39,743 nucleotides of DNA from Deltaproteobacteria bacterium (GTDB lineage: Bacteria > Desulfobacterota > Syntrophia > Syntrophales > UBA5619): contig JAJFTY010000085.1 in NCBI GenBank assembly GCA_021372695.1, positions 1 through 39,743 of the forward strand. Reading direction: 5' to 3'. A program made the translations under genes and the position numbers. This document shows positions 1 through 7,897 of this stretch, in pieces; within the stretch, counting starts at the first letter, position 1, and each line of letters starts with the position of its first letter. The notes under the pieces were generated by a model, which ran no database searches, was not told the DNA's origin, and was given only the letters and a program-made list of their open reading frames with translations.

Positions 1-2
1 CG

Positions 3-1115
3 GCAACCTACCGCTTTGTCGCAAAGGACGGAACCATCAAGTATGGCGAGGTCAGCGGATCCCCGATGATGCGCGGCGGCCAGATGATCGGCATCACCGG
101 CGTCGCCCGCGACATCACGGACCGCATACAGGCGGAGGAAAAACGGAGGGAGAGCGAACGCAGGTATCGTCTTCTCGTGGAAAACGCCAATGAGGCCATC
201 CTGGTCATCCAGGACGGGATGGTCCGCTATGTGAATAACAGGGCATTGGAATCGTACGGTTATTCGAAGCAGGAATTTCTGTCGATCCCCGTATTCGACC
301 TCGTCCATCCGGCTGACCGGGAAGAGATGAAGAAGCGATATCTGGAGAAGATCCAGGGAGATGCGACTCCGACCCGGCATGCCTACCTGACCCTGCACAA
401 GAGCGGCCGGATCATCTGGATCGAAAACAGCTCCGTTCTGATCGAATGGGAGGGCCGGCCGGCGACACTGAATCTCATCCTGGACATGACGGAACAGAAG
501 CTGGCCGAACAGATGGCCTTCAAGTCGATGGAGCGTTTGAGGCGGTCGCTGGCCGGAACCGTTCAGGCCATCTCCATGGCCGTGGAAGCGCGGGATCCTT
601 ATACGGCGGGCCATCAGAGACGGTCGGCCGATCTGGCCAGGTCGATCGCCGTGGAGTTGGGCTTCCCGGCGGACCGGACGGATTTTGTCCGCATCGCAGC
701 CTCCATCCATGACATCGGCAAAATTTCCGTTCCGGCCGAAATCCTCAGCAAGCCGTCGAAACTGAAAGAGATCGAGCTCGGCCTGATCAGGGTTCATCCG
801 CAGGCCGCCTATGACATCCTCAAGGATATCGACTTTCCCTGGCCCGTAGCCGAGGTCATTCTCCAGCATCACGAGCGGATGAACGGCACGGGATATCCGG
901 AGGGGCTCACGGGGGATGGCATCCTGCTGGAGGCGCGGATCCTCTCCGTGGCCGATGTCGTGGAGGCCATCGCGTCTCATCGCCCCTACCGCGCGGCGCT
1001 CGGGGTCGAGGCGGCCATGGAGGAGATCTCAAAGAACCGGGGCATCCTCTACGATCCGATGGTGGTGGATGCCTGCCTGAAGCTTTTCCGTGAGAAGGGC
1101 TACCGGCTGATGTGA
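3..1115 (+). CDS. PAS / HD-GYP domain protein, 5'-truncated by the window edge
   Basis: The reading frame is open from the first bases of the window, so the start lies upstream; an internal ATG at 66 falls inside a PAS domain and is not the real start. The visible 370 residues hold the end of one PAS domain (closing with VARDITDR), a second full PAS domain, then an HD-GYP domain. The HD-GYP signatures are clear: HDIGKISVP for the metal-binding HD pair and HHERMNGTGYPEG for the GYP motif. This family hydrolyses cyclic di-GMP at a di-metal centre, and PAS domains usually sense small ligands or redox state. All hallmark residues are present, so it is probably active. The signal is unknown. It ends about 125 bases before the next gene, which has its own promoter. 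Confidence 0.9.
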   Translation, partial: ATYRFVAKDGTIKYGEVSGSPMMRGGQMIGITGVARDITDRIQAEEKRRESERRYRLLVENANEAILVIQDGMVRYVNNRALESYGYSKQEFLSIPVFDLVHPADREEMKKRYLEKIQGDATPTRHAYLTLHKSGRIIWIENSSVLIEWEGRPATLNLILDMTEQKLAEQMAFKSMERLRRSLAGTVQAISMAVEARDPYTAGHQRRSADLARSIAVELGFPADRTDFVRIAASIHDIGKISVPAEILSKPSKLKEIELGLIRVHPQAAYDILKDIDFPWPVAEVILQHHERMNGTGYPEGLTGDGILLEARILSVADVVEAIASHRPYRAALGVEAAMEEISKNRGILYDPMVVDACLKLFREKGYRLM

Positions 1116-1159
1116 AGGCCATATTCAGACCCGCCACGCTCGAAATCGGAATATCCATC

Positions 1160-1187
1160 TTGACAATGGTGGAAAAAAGTATATAGA
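1160..1187 (+). promoter_or_regulatory. sigma-70 promoter of the lipoprotein gene
   Basis: TTGACA at 1160-1165 and TATAGA at 1182-1187 are separated by 16 bases and sit about 50 bases upstream of the lipoprotein ATG. A strong AAGGAGG-type ribosome binding site follows just before 1240. Confidence 0.65.
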
Positions 1188-1239
1188 TGCGTCGGTTTCG
1201 GATCAGAAGCCATTATAATCATTCAACAAGGAGGAAAAG

Positions 1240-1839
1240 ATGAAAAGCTTCAAGTATTCAGTATCATTGATGATGGTTCTTGCCCTGGTCCTGGTTTTCG
1301 TCGGTTGTTCCAAGCCGCCCGAGGCGGAGCAGCAGGCCGCGAAGGCGGCTATGGATGCCGCCGTCGCCGCGGGCGCCGACAAGTATGCGACCGCCGATCT
1401 CGACGCCGCCAAGAAGGCGATGGAAGCGGCCGATGCCCAGGTGAAGGACAAGAAGTACAAGGAAGCCAAGCAGGGCTACGTCGATGCCAAGGCCGCCTTC
1501 GAGAAGGCCGCCGCCGGTGTGGAAGCGGGCAAGAAGGCCGTGACCGATGAAGCGACCGCCGCCGTCGCCGCCGCCGAAGAAGCCTGGAAGGGCATCGAAG
1601 CTGCCGCCAAGAAGCTCGAGAAGAAGATGAAGGACCAGAAGGACGCCTGGGCTGCCGATTCCAAGGCATTCGCTGACAACCTGAAAGCCGCCAAGGATGC
1701 GATCGCCACCGACGCCGCCGCCGCGAAGGCAAAGGCAGGCGAGCTGAAGGCCGTCATCGACAAGTGGGAAGCCGCCCTCAAGGAATTGGCTGCCGCCCCC
1801 GCCGCCCCCGCCAAGGAGGAGAAGAAGGCCAAGAAGTAG
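1240..1839 (+). CDS. Ala/Lys-rich coiled-coil lipoprotein (DUF4398-like)
   Basis: A 199-residue protein with a lysine-led hydrophobic signal peptide ending in a lipobox (FVGC, cysteine near residue 23), so it is predicted to be a lipid-anchored envelope protein. The mature part is almost entirely alanine, lysine, glutamate and aspartate with heptad-like spacing, meaning long helices or coiled coil. The segment around GADKYATADLDAAKKAMEAA resembles the DUF4398 pattern, where a KYA..L..A motif starts paired helices; this is resemblance from memory. It ends in a lysine tail (EEKKAKK). It has its own promoter and a strong ribosome binding site and is followed by a terminator, so it is a single-gene unit. 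A structural envelope role, like small Lpp-type lipoproteins, is inference. The long frames on the opposite strand are by-products of the GCC/AAG codon bias. Confidence 0.85.
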   Translation: MKSFKYSVSLMMVLALVLVFVGCSKPPEAEQQAAKAAMDAAVAAGADKYATADLDAAKKAMEAADAQVKDKKYKEAKQGYVDAKAAFEKAAAGVEAGKKAVTDEATAAVAAAEEAWKGIEAAAKKLEKKMKDQKDAWAADSKAFADNLKAAKDAIATDAAAAKAKAGELKAVIDKWEAALKELAAAPAAPAKEEKKAKK

Positions 1840-1867
1840 GACCTTCAGACACATAACCATTCAACAG

Positions 1868-1900
1868 AAAAAGGCGTTCCGCCGACGGAACGCCTTTTTT
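1868..1900. terminator. bidirectional intrinsic terminator
   Basis: A 14-bp perfect stem (1868-1881 with 1886-1899, loop CCGA) is built around GGCGTTCCG. It has an A-run on its left arm and a T-run on its right, so it can terminate both the lipoprotein gene (plus) and the GGDEF gene ending at 1927 (minus). Confidence 0.9.
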
Positions 1901-1926
1901 CGTACCCCTCCTCCCGGATGGGAAGA

Positions 1927-4053
1927 TCACGCCATATTCAGGTTTTTCGTCTTTTTGTGCTCATACATCCGCTGGTCCGCCTTGGTCAGAAGCGCCTCGA
2001 TCGCACAGGACTCCTCTTCGTCCGAAGAGACCGCGCCGATGCTGAGGGAGAGCGGATAGGGGGCCTGACTTGCCGCATTGAAGGCGGCGACATTTCTTTC
2101 CAGCCGGGCGAGAATGTTCTCCATGTTCTCGTCGAAGGCGTTCACGGTGACCACGACGAACTCATCCCCTCCCACCCTCGAAACGAGGTCCGATTCCCGG
2201 AACGTCTTCTTCAGGATGATGCCCGCATTCTTCAACGCCAGGTCTCCTTCCGGATGCCCCAGGGTATCGTTGATCCACTTCATGCGGTCGAGATCGATGA
2301 AAAGCAGGATGAGCCTTTTCTTCATCCGGTGCACCAGCCGCAACTGCTGTTCGGCCAGGGTGAGAAATCCGCGGCGGTTGAGCAGGCCGGTCAATTCATC
2401 CCGGAGAGACATGGCACGCAACTCCTCTTCCGTACGCTTGTTCTGCGTGATATCGCTGATCACGTGAACAGCACCCTCCAGGTTTCCCTGATCGTCCAGG
2501 ATCGGACTCACGGTGATGGTGTACCAATGCTCGCCGATCTGATGAATTTGCGATTCCCTGGTCTTGGTCACCCTGGCCTTGGCGAGGGGGCAATCCTTGA
2601 TCGGTGCCGAATCGCCGTGCACCATCAGGAAGCAGGGCTGGTTGATGATCTCCGAATAGGGTCTGTCCAGATACTCCTGGGTGGCCTTGTTGCATCTCAG
2701 AACCGTTCCATCCGGATCGCACAGCCACACCATGTCATGGATGGAATCAAACGTGACCCGCCACTGCTGGGAGGCCCGGATCAGAACGTTTTCCATCTCC
2801 TTCTGCCGGCCGACATCGACGAGGGTGCCTTCGTAGTAGAGGTCGTTTCCGTTGCTATCTCGCACGGCGCGGGCGTTGATCTGGACCCATACCTCTTTCC
2901 GATCCCGCCGCAGGATGCGCGCCTCGAAACTCCTGACCTCCCCGAGCCTCTCGATCTCCCCAAGCAATGTCCGATACTGTTTTTCGTCGGCAAAGATCCC
3001 TTTGGCGACGTTTTCCCGGGAGCCGAGCAACTCCTGCGGCGATCCGTAGCCGAGAATGGCGGCCAGCGAGGGGTTCGCCGTGAGAATCCTGCCGTCCGGG
3101 GTCATCTGGAAAATGCCCTCCAGGGCATGTTCGACGATGCCCCGGTATTTTTCCTCGATCGTCTGCATCCGCCTGAAGAGCGCCGAATTCTGCAGGGAAG
3201 GAGCCGCAATGCCGACCATGACGTTCAGCGCCTTGATCTGCCCTTCCGTGAAGGAGCGGTGATTGAGTTTGTTGATGTTGACAACCCCGACGAAATTGCC
3301 CCCCGCGACCATCGCCAGGGAGACGGCAAAACTGATCTCCGGCCGGGGTGCGATGGGCTCGAAGCGGGGGTCATTGATCTCCCCATCCAGGACCAGGGTT
3401 TTGAGATGATGGGCCACCCATCCGGCAACCCCATCCCCGATGCCCGTCTGTTTCCCGAGCAGCCTCTCCCGCCCTTTGCCGCGAATCGCTGCCACGTAGA
3501 GCTTGTCACCTTCGGCGGTGGGCAGCATGATGGAGACCTCATCCGCATTGCAGAGCTCCATGGCCGCGTCGGCCACCTTGTTTGCGATGACATCGGCATC
3601 CATGGAGACATTGATCACCTTCGTCAGTTCATAGACCGCCATGGTGCCGCGGAGCTCGATGTTCTCCCTCTGCAGTTGCCGCACGCGCATCGCCCGGCTG
3701 ACCACGGGCAGCAGGGATTCCGTCGTGAACGGTTTGAGGAGATAATCGAAGGCCCCGGCTTTCATGGCCTCCACGGAGGTCCGGATCGTCCCCTGCCCCG
3801 TCATGATGACGCCGACGAGATTGGGGTCGATCTCTTTGGCTGCGCTGAGAAGTTCGATGCCGTCCATATCGGGCATCATGAGATCGGTGAGCAGGAGATC
3901 GAACTCCTGTTTCTTCAAGGCTTCCAGTGCCTCGGCAGGGGAAAGAGAGCCGGTCGCTCCATAGCCCTCGGAGGAGAGAAAGTCGCAGAGCAGATCGACG
4001 AGCCCTTGATCATCATCGACAACCAGGACGCGTCCCAGGGAATTCTCCTTCAT
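1927..4053 (-). CDS. Receiver-GAF-PAS-PAS-GGDEF diguanylate cyclase
   Basis: A 708-residue hybrid regulator. Domains in order: receiver about residues 8-120 (acidic DDD at 13-15, phospho-acceptor Asp57 in TDLMMPD, Thr85, Lys107), GAF about 150-290, PAS about 300-420, second PAS about 430-550, and GGDEF about 555-705. The active-site GGDEF is intact near residues 628-632. An RxxD inhibitory site (RESD) lies exactly five residues before it, so it should make cyclic di-GMP from two GTP and be product-inhibited. I chose the ATG at 4053 because the receiver fold starts directly after it and an AAGAAGGG sequence lies upstream. A GTG at 4143 would add 30 residues without recognisable structure. No membrane segment is seen, so it is cytoplasmic, and the partner kinase is not in the window. 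Confidence 0.88.
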   Translation of the reverse strand: MKENSLGRVLVVDDDQGLVDLLCDFLSSEGYGATGSLSPAEALEALKKQEFDLLLTDLMMPDMDGIELLSAAKEIDPNLVGVIMTGQGTIRTSVEAMKAGAFDYLLKPFTTESLLPVVSRAMRVRQLQRENIELRGTMAVYELTKVINVSMDADVIANKVADAAMELCNADEVSIMLPTAEGDKLYVAAIRGKGRERLLGKQTGIGDGVAGWVAHHLKTLVLDGEINDPRFEPIAPRPEISFAVSLAMVAGGNFVGVVNINKLNHRSFTEGQIKALNVMVGIAAPSLQNSALFRRMQTIEEKYRGIVEHALEGIFQMTPDGRILTANPSLAAILGYGSPQELLGSRENVAKGIFADEKQYRTLLGEIERLGEVRSFEARILRRDRKEVWVQINARAVRDSNGNDLYYEGTLVDVGRQKEMENVLIRASQQWRVTFDSIHDMVWLCDPDGTVLRCNKATQEYLDRPYSEIINQPCFLMVHGDSAPIKDCPLAKARVTKTRESQIHQIGEHWYTITVSPILDDQGNLEGAVHVISDITQNKRTEEELRAMSLRDELTGLLNRRGFLTLAEQQLRLVHRMKKRLILLFIDLDRMKWINDTLGHPEGDLALKNAGIILKKTFRESDLVSRVGGDEFVVVTVNAFDENMENILARLERNVAAFNAASQAPYPLSLSIGAVSSDEEESCAIEALLTKADQRMYEHKKTKNLNMA

Positions 4054-4309
4054 GTCATCGGACCCTTCTTCCCGATCGGTTCCGGATCGGGACGGTGTAA
4101 ATGGCACCGAGATGCAACCGTTTTGCATAAGAGCCGAGATCACGCCTTAGGAAGGAAGCCTCTGCCATCCGAGGCATTTCCTCTCCGGATCAGCCAAAAC
4201 CGTAAGCAAAGCGTCTACATATCCATCCGATCGGAATGAATGGAGCGGGCATGCTATACCACAATTCTCAATGGATTCATACGGAAAAAATCATCATCGC
4301 CGATTCGGA

Positions 4310-4338
4310 TTGACACCCCGGAGCGGATTTCCTATATT
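4310..4338 (+). promoter_or_regulatory. sigma-70 promoter upstream of the phosphopantetheinyl transferase
   Basis: TTGACA at 4310-4315 and TATATT at 4333-4338 with a 17-base spacer. The predicted transcript starts about 75 bases before the TTG start codon at 4421. The rest of the 4054-4420 interval holds no gene that I can support. Confidence 0.75.
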
Positions 4339-4420
4339 TCGGGCGACCGGAAGTAGGTCGCGGAGGACCCGCGGCCGGCACAGGCCGGGCGGGAACCCAC
4401 GATGAAGAGGAAGAAGGCCA

Positions 4421-5218
4421 TTGCATCTGCCCGAGGGTGAAATTCATCTCTGGTTCGCATTCCCCACGGAGGCCGGCGATCCGCAAACGCCCGGCCCGGA
4501 GTGCTCCCTCCTCGACGAAGAGGAGCGGGCCCGCATGGCCCGCCTCCGTTTCCCGGCCGGGCGCCGCCTCTTCGGGGCAAGCCACGCCCTGGTCCGGACC
4601 GCGCTTTCGCAATATTCGGAGATCCCACCGGAAAAGTGGCGATTCGTCCGAAACGCCCACGGCAAGCCGGCGATCGATCCGGGGCTCGGCCCCTCCCCGC
4701 TTTCGTTCAGCCTCTCCCATACCCGGGGGGGGGCGGTCGTCGCGTTGACCCGGGGGGCGGAAGTCGGGGCGGACATCGAACGGGAGGACCGCAAGGTGCA
4801 CGCCTCAAGGCTGGGCAGCCGCTTCTTCTCTCCCGAAGAGGCCGCGGCACTGAACGGGATGCCGCCCGATCGGCTGCGTGGCCGTTTCTTCCTTTACTGG
4901 ACGCTCAAGGAGTCCTACATCAAGGCCAAGGGAGTCGGGCTCTCGATGCCGCTCGACTCCTTTTCGTTCCGCATCGAAGGGGAACACCCCGGCCGGATCG
5001 GTTTCCGCGTCGGAAATTTTACCGCCGAAGAGTGGCGGTTCGCCGCGTTCAGGCCCCGGCCGCCCTACGTGGCCGCTGTCGGCTGCGCCGCATCGAGGCC
5101 GGTCCGGGTCCGCTGCTTTCAGGATCTGCCGGCAGGGCCCGCGCCGCTCTGTTTCGAGACGCTCGCGCTTTCGCCCTGCACATTCCCCTTGACACCCCCT
5201 GCAGGCTGCGATAGATAA
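4421..5218 (+). CDS. 4'-phosphopantetheinyl transferase, Sfp/Gsp type
   Basis: A 265-residue enzyme that would transfer the phosphopantetheine arm of coenzyme A to a serine of acyl- or peptidyl-carrier proteins. The family motifs are visible: GADIE at residues 116-120 (Mg-binding Asp118 and Glu120) and WTLKESYIKAKG at 160-171, with the KE pair and second lysine. Length fits the two-lobed Sfp type, not the short AcpS type. The start is a TTG preceded by AGGAAGAAGG; the nearby ATG at 4402 is out of frame. Its carrier protein is not in the window. The last codons overlap the likely promoter of the downstream cobalamin riboswitch, but nothing ties the enzyme to B12 synthesis. The roughly 35 residues after the fold are proline- and arginine-rich and look non-conserved. 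Confidence 0.85.
   Translation: MHLPEGEIHLWFAFPTEAGDPQTPGPECSLLDEEERARMARLRFPAGRRLFGASHALVRTALSQYSEIPPEKWRFVRNAHGKPAIDPGLGPSPLSFSLSHTRGGAVVALTRGAEVGADIEREDRKVHASRLGSRFFSPEEAAALNGMPPDRLRGRFFLYWTLKESYIKAKGVGLSMPLDSFSFRIEGEHPGRIGFRVGNFTAEEWRFAAFRPRPPYVAAVGCAASRPVRVRCFQDLPAGPAPLCFETLALSPCTFPLTPPAGCDR
5189..5217 (+). promoter_or_regulatory. candidate promoter of the cobalamin operon
   Basis: TTGACA at 5189-5194 and a weak TAGATA at 5212-5217, 17 bases apart, lie just before the riboswitch and inside the 3' end of the preceding gene. The -35 is perfect and the -10 poor. Confidence 0.45.
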
Positions 5219-5227
5219 GTTGCGATC

Positions 5228-5383
5228 CCTGCGGGTCGCCCGAGCGGGCGATGAGGGAAGACGGTGCGATTCCGTCGCGGTCCCGCCGCTGTAACCGGGG
5301 ACAAGGGCTGCACAACGTCACTGTTGAAAAACGGGAAGACGCGGCCTGAGGTCGATCCGGAAGCCAGAAGACCTGCCCGCAGG
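5228..5383 (+). promoter_or_regulatory. Cobalamin riboswitch
   Basis: The aptamer is recognisable by the B12 box AGCCAGAAGACCTGCC at 5362-5377, the GATTCCGTCGCGGTCCCGCC and CGCTGTAACC core segments around 5270-5300, and a perfect 8-bp closing stem P1 (CCTGCGGG at 5228-5235 with CCCGCAGG at 5376-5383). This RNA binds adenosylcobalamin and represses downstream genes. Its position immediately before cobC and the long cobalamin operon fits exactly. Two hairpins downstream could form the expression platform. Confidence 0.93.
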
Positions 5384-5398
5384 ATGAAACTGCTCGCT

Positions 5399-5428
5399 GG
5401 ACCCTCGCGGAGAGGGGTCGCGGTTTTT
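5399..5428 (+). terminator. possible riboswitch terminator hairpin 1
   Basis: A GACCCTC / GAGGGGTC hairpin with one bulged G and loop GCGGA is followed by GCGG and five T. It is a weaker candidate than the next hairpin, and may be part of the riboswitch expression platform. Confidence 0.45.
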
Positions 5429-5456
5429 GGGAAAACGGTCGAGGATGAAATACGGC

Positions 5457-5492
5457 ATCCCCACGTCGAAAGGCGCGGGGATTTTTTATTTT
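5457..5492 (+). terminator. riboswitch-linked intrinsic terminator
   Basis: ATCCCCACG (5457-5465) pairs with CGCGGGGAT (5474-5482) with one A.C mismatch. The tract TTTTTTATTTT follows directly. The position, about 75 bases after the aptamer and 120 before cobC, suggests ligand-dependent premature termination. Confidence 0.75.
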
Positions 5493-5502
5493 CTGGGGCA
5501 GA

Positions 5503-5596
5503 GCCCCCACCCCAACCTTCCCCTCAAGGGGGAGAGCGGCGATTAAAGCGGGAGTGTTCCCACTCTCCTGGCGGGAGGGGGTTAGGAGGCGGGGGT
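5503..5596. repeat. GC-rich REP-like inverted repeat
   Basis: A CCCCCACCCCAACCTTCCCC arm and a facing GGCGGGAGGGGGTTAGGAGG arm enclose AAGGGGGAGAG and CACTCTCC segments. The type CCCCCACCCC..CTCCCC is a common dispersed intergenic palindrome in proteobacteria. It separates the riboswitch terminator from cobC. A related short element lies at 6766-6805. Confidence 0.55.
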
Positions 5597-5612
5597 TCGG
5601 AACGGGTGCTTT

Positions 5613-6221
5613 ATGGCCAATCGACTGATCCTCATCCGCCACGGCGATCTCGGCGAGAGTTGCCGCGGCCGGTACATCGGCCGGACGGATGCCGCGCTCT
5701 CCGCGGAGGGGAGGCGGCAGGCCGCCGCCCTTGCGGCGCCGCTCGCCCGGGTCGGCGGAGCGCTCTTTTTCTCAAGCCCCCTGCTCCGCACCCGAGAAAC
5801 GGCGGAGATCGCCCTCGGCACGGGGCAGGGCTATGAGATCGACGACAACCTCCGGGAGATCGACTTCGGCCGCTGGGAGAAAATGAGCTTCGCCGAGATC
5901 GTTGCCGCCGATCCCGCCGCCGTGGACCGCTGGGCCGCACTGGAGGAGGAGTTCGCCTTTCCGGAGGGCGAGCCAATCGCCCGCTTCCGGGCGAGGATCC
6001 GGGCGGCGGCGGAACGGGCCGTCAGTGCACCGGCCGGAACGGTTGTCCTCTTCGCGCATGGAGGCGTCATCCGGTTTTTCATCTGCCGCGTCCTGGGGCT
6101 TCCGGACCGGCATCACCTCTGCTTCGAGGTCGGGCCGGCCTCCATCTCGGAGATCCGGATCGAGGGCGGCCGGGGCGTCCTCTCCCGCCTCAACGACCGA
6201 TGCCATCTGGAGAGATGCTGA
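5613..6221 (+). CDS. cobC: Alpha-ribazole phosphatase, histidine phosphatase family
   Basis: A 202-residue member of the phosphoglycerate-mutase-like family. Seen: the RHG catalytic motif at the N-terminus (LILIRHGD), the second arginine in SSPLLRTRETAE, the FGRWE acid region, and the distal histidine in LFAHGGVIRFF. CobC removes the phosphate from alpha-ribazole-5'-phosphate or from adenosylcobalamin-5'-phosphate in nucleotide-loop assembly. Family members act on many substrates, but its place as the first gene after the riboswitch and directly before cobU, cobT and cobS supports CobC. The ribosome binding site is weak. Its TGA (6219-6221) abuts the cobU ATG. Confidence 0.88.
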   Translation: MANRLILIRHGDLGESCRGRYIGRTDAALSAEGRRQAAALAAPLARVGGALFFSSPLLRTRETAEIALGTGQGYEIDDNLREIDFGRWEKMSFAEIVAADPAAVDRWAALEEEFAFPEGEPIARFRARIRAAAERAVSAPAGTVVLFAHGGVIRFFICRVLGLPDRHHLCFEVGPASISEIRIEGGRGVLSRLNDRCHLERC

Positions 6222-6836
6222 ATGGCGGAGATCATCCTCATCACCGGTGGAAGCCGGAGCGGTAAGAGCGCCTGTGCGCAGAAAATGGCGGAGGCCCGCC
6301 CCGGTCCGCGCGCCTACGTGGCCACCTGCCCCGTGATCGACCCGGAAATGGCAGAGCGCGTCCGGAAGCACCGCGAGGCGCGGGTCGGGAAGGGGTGGGA
6401 AACGATCGAAGAGACCGTCGATCTGGCGGGCGTCATCGGCCGGGCCAGGGGATACCGGCTCCTCCTCGTCGACTGCCTCACCCTCTGGATCAACAACCTC
6501 CTCTACGAGGCGGAGCAGCGCGGGGAGCGCTTCATGGAGCAGGAGGCGGCCGAACGCTGCCGGGAACTGATCGATGCCGCCCGGGCGTGTCCCGGCACGG
6601 TGATCTTCGTCACGAACGAAGTGGGGATGGGGATCGTCCCCGGCAATGAAACGGCGCGGCGCTTCCGGGATGCCGCCGGGCGCTGCAACCAGGAGATGGC
6701 GGCGGCGGCTGAAAAGGTCACCCTCGTGGTCAGTGGCATTCCGCTGGAGATCAAGGGGCCGAACGAGACCCTCCCCCTGACCTCCTCCCGCAAGGGGAGG
6801 GGGAATTCCTCCCACAGATTTAAGGAGTTGAAATGA
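6222..6836 (+). CDS. cobU: Adenosylcobinamide kinase / guanylyltransferase
   Basis: A bifunctional enzyme that phosphorylates adenosylcobinamide and then adds GMP to give adenosylcobinamide-GDP. The P-loop is GGSRSGKS near residues 8-15. VATCPVIDPEMAERVRKHR and the LLVDCLTLWINNLL strand are typical of the family. It has 204 residues against the usual 170-185. The family's normal end (VVSGIPLEIK) is followed by about 25 extra residues read from a GC-rich repeat at 6766-6805, so the tail is probably a repeat insertion that removed the old stop. It abuts cobC and overlaps the cobT start by an ATGA. Confidence 0.93.
   Translation: MAEIILITGGSRSGKSACAQKMAEARPGPRAYVATCPVIDPEMAERVRKHREARVGKGWETIEETVDLAGVIGRARGYRLLLVDCLTLWINNLLYEAEQRGERFMEQEAAERCRELIDAARACPGTVIFVTNEVGMGIVPGNETARRFRDAAGRCNQEMAAAAEKVTLVVSGIPLEIKGPNETLPLTSSRKGRGNSSHRFKELK
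6766..6805. repeat. REP-like palindrome forming the 3' end of cobU
   Basis: CCTCCCCCTGACCTCCTCCC followed by GCAAGGGGAGGGGG is a CT-rich/GA-rich palindrome resembling one arm of the 5503-5596 element. It is translated as the C-terminal tail of CobU. Confidence 0.5.
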
Positions 6837-7897
6837 AATTATTGCAGGAAACCCTCTCTCAGATCATTCCTCAGGACGCCGAGTTCCGGGCCCGGGCGCA
6901 CCGCCGCCTGGAGGCCCTGACCATGCCTCACTGGGCGCTCGGCCGCCTTCTCGACCTGGCCGAGGATCTGGCGGGCATCACCCGCTCCATGCGGCCACCC
7001 GTCGCCCGGAAGGCGATCTTCGTCATGGCCGGCGACCACGGCGTCGTATCGGAAGGGGTGAGCAGGTTCCCGCAGGAGGTCACGCCGCAGATGGTCGCCA
7101 ACTTCGTCGCCGGCGGGGCGGGAATCAATGCGCTCGCACGCCAGGTGGGCGCCGAGGTCAGGGTCGTGGACATGGGGGTCGCCTCGGACATGGGCGCGCT
7201 TTCGGCCTCGGGGAAGATCATCTCCCGGCGGATCGGACCCGGCACCCGCAACATGGCCCGGGGGCCGGCCATGAGCCGCGAAGAGGCCATTTCCGCCGTC
7301 GAGGCGGGGATCGCAGTCGCGCAGACGGCGGCCGGGAGCGTGGATCTCTTCGGCACCGGAGACATGGGGATCGGCAACACCACGCCGAGCAGCGCGATCG
7401 TCGCCGTCATGAGCGGCCGTCCCTCCGAAGAGGTCACCGGCCGCGGGACCGGGATCGACGCCGAACAGTTCGCCAACAAGGTCCGGGTGATCGATGCCGC
7501 CCTCCACATGAACCGCCCCAATTCCCGGGATGGCCTCGACGTGCTCTCCAAGGTCGGCGGTTTCGAGATCGGCGGGATCGCGGGACTGATCCTCGGGGCC
7601 GCCAGTTTGAAGAAGCCGGTCGTCGTGGACGGGTTCATCTCCACGGCCGGGGCGCTCATCGCCCATGCCCTCTGCCCGACCGCCGTGGAGTACATGATCG
7701 CGGCCCACCGGAGCGTGGAGCAGGGCCACCGCATCGCCCTTGCGACCCTGGGCAAGCAGCCCCTGATCGACCTTGACCTGCGTCTCGGCGAGGGGACGGG
7801 GGCGGCGCTGGCGATGAATTTCGTCGAGGCCGCGGTCCGTGTACTGACCGAGGTGGCCACGTTCGACGAGGCGATGGTATCGAAGGCAGGCCAATGA
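6833..7897 (+). CDS. cobT: Nicotinate-nucleotide-dimethylbenzimidazole phosphoribosyltransferase
   Basis: A 354-residue enzyme that transfers phosphoribose from nicotinate mononucleotide to the lower-ligand base, forming alpha-ribazole phosphate. Recognised by [13 protein letters not shown] near residue 62, [16 protein letters not shown] near 180, and the catalytic glutamate in RLGEGTGAA (Glu320). Length is normal. It overlaps cobU and cobS by ATGA junctions, so it is translationally coupled. No gene for making dimethylbenzimidazole or another lower ligand is seen in the window, so the base is made elsewhere or salvaged. Confidence 0.95.
   Translation: MKLLQETLSQIIPQDAEFRARAHRRLEALTMPHWALGRLLDLAEDLAGITRSMRPPVARKAIFVMAGDHGVVSEGVSRFPQEVTPQMVANFVAGGAGINALARQVGAEVRVVDMGVASDMGALSASGKIISRRIGPGTRNMARGPAMSREEAISAVEAGIAVAQTAAGSVDLFGTGDMGIGNTTPSSAIVAVMSGRPSEEVTGRGTGIDAEQFANKVRVIDAALHMNRPNSRDGLDVLSKVGGFEIGGIAGLILGAASLKKPVVVDGFISTAGALIAHALCPTAVEYMIAAHRSVEQGHRIALATLGKQPLIDLDLRLGEGTGAALAMNFVEAAVRVLTEVATFDEAMVSKAGQ

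Noticed and set aside
1264..1860. 198-codon frame antisense to the lipoprotein, and similar frames at 1349-1732 and 1476-1832
   Set aside because: They arise from the GCC/AAG-rich codons of the real gene; composition is Gly/Leu/Arg or Ser/Ala runs and there is no ribosome binding site.
4100..4120. sigma-54 promoter-like GGCAC...TGCA sequence
   Set aside because: The spacing between GG and GC is nine, not ten, bases, and no suitably placed gene follows.
1918..4239. 773-codon plus-strand frame opposite the GGDEF gene
   Set aside because: It is the reverse-frame shadow of a gene with intact receiver, PAS and GGDEF domains.
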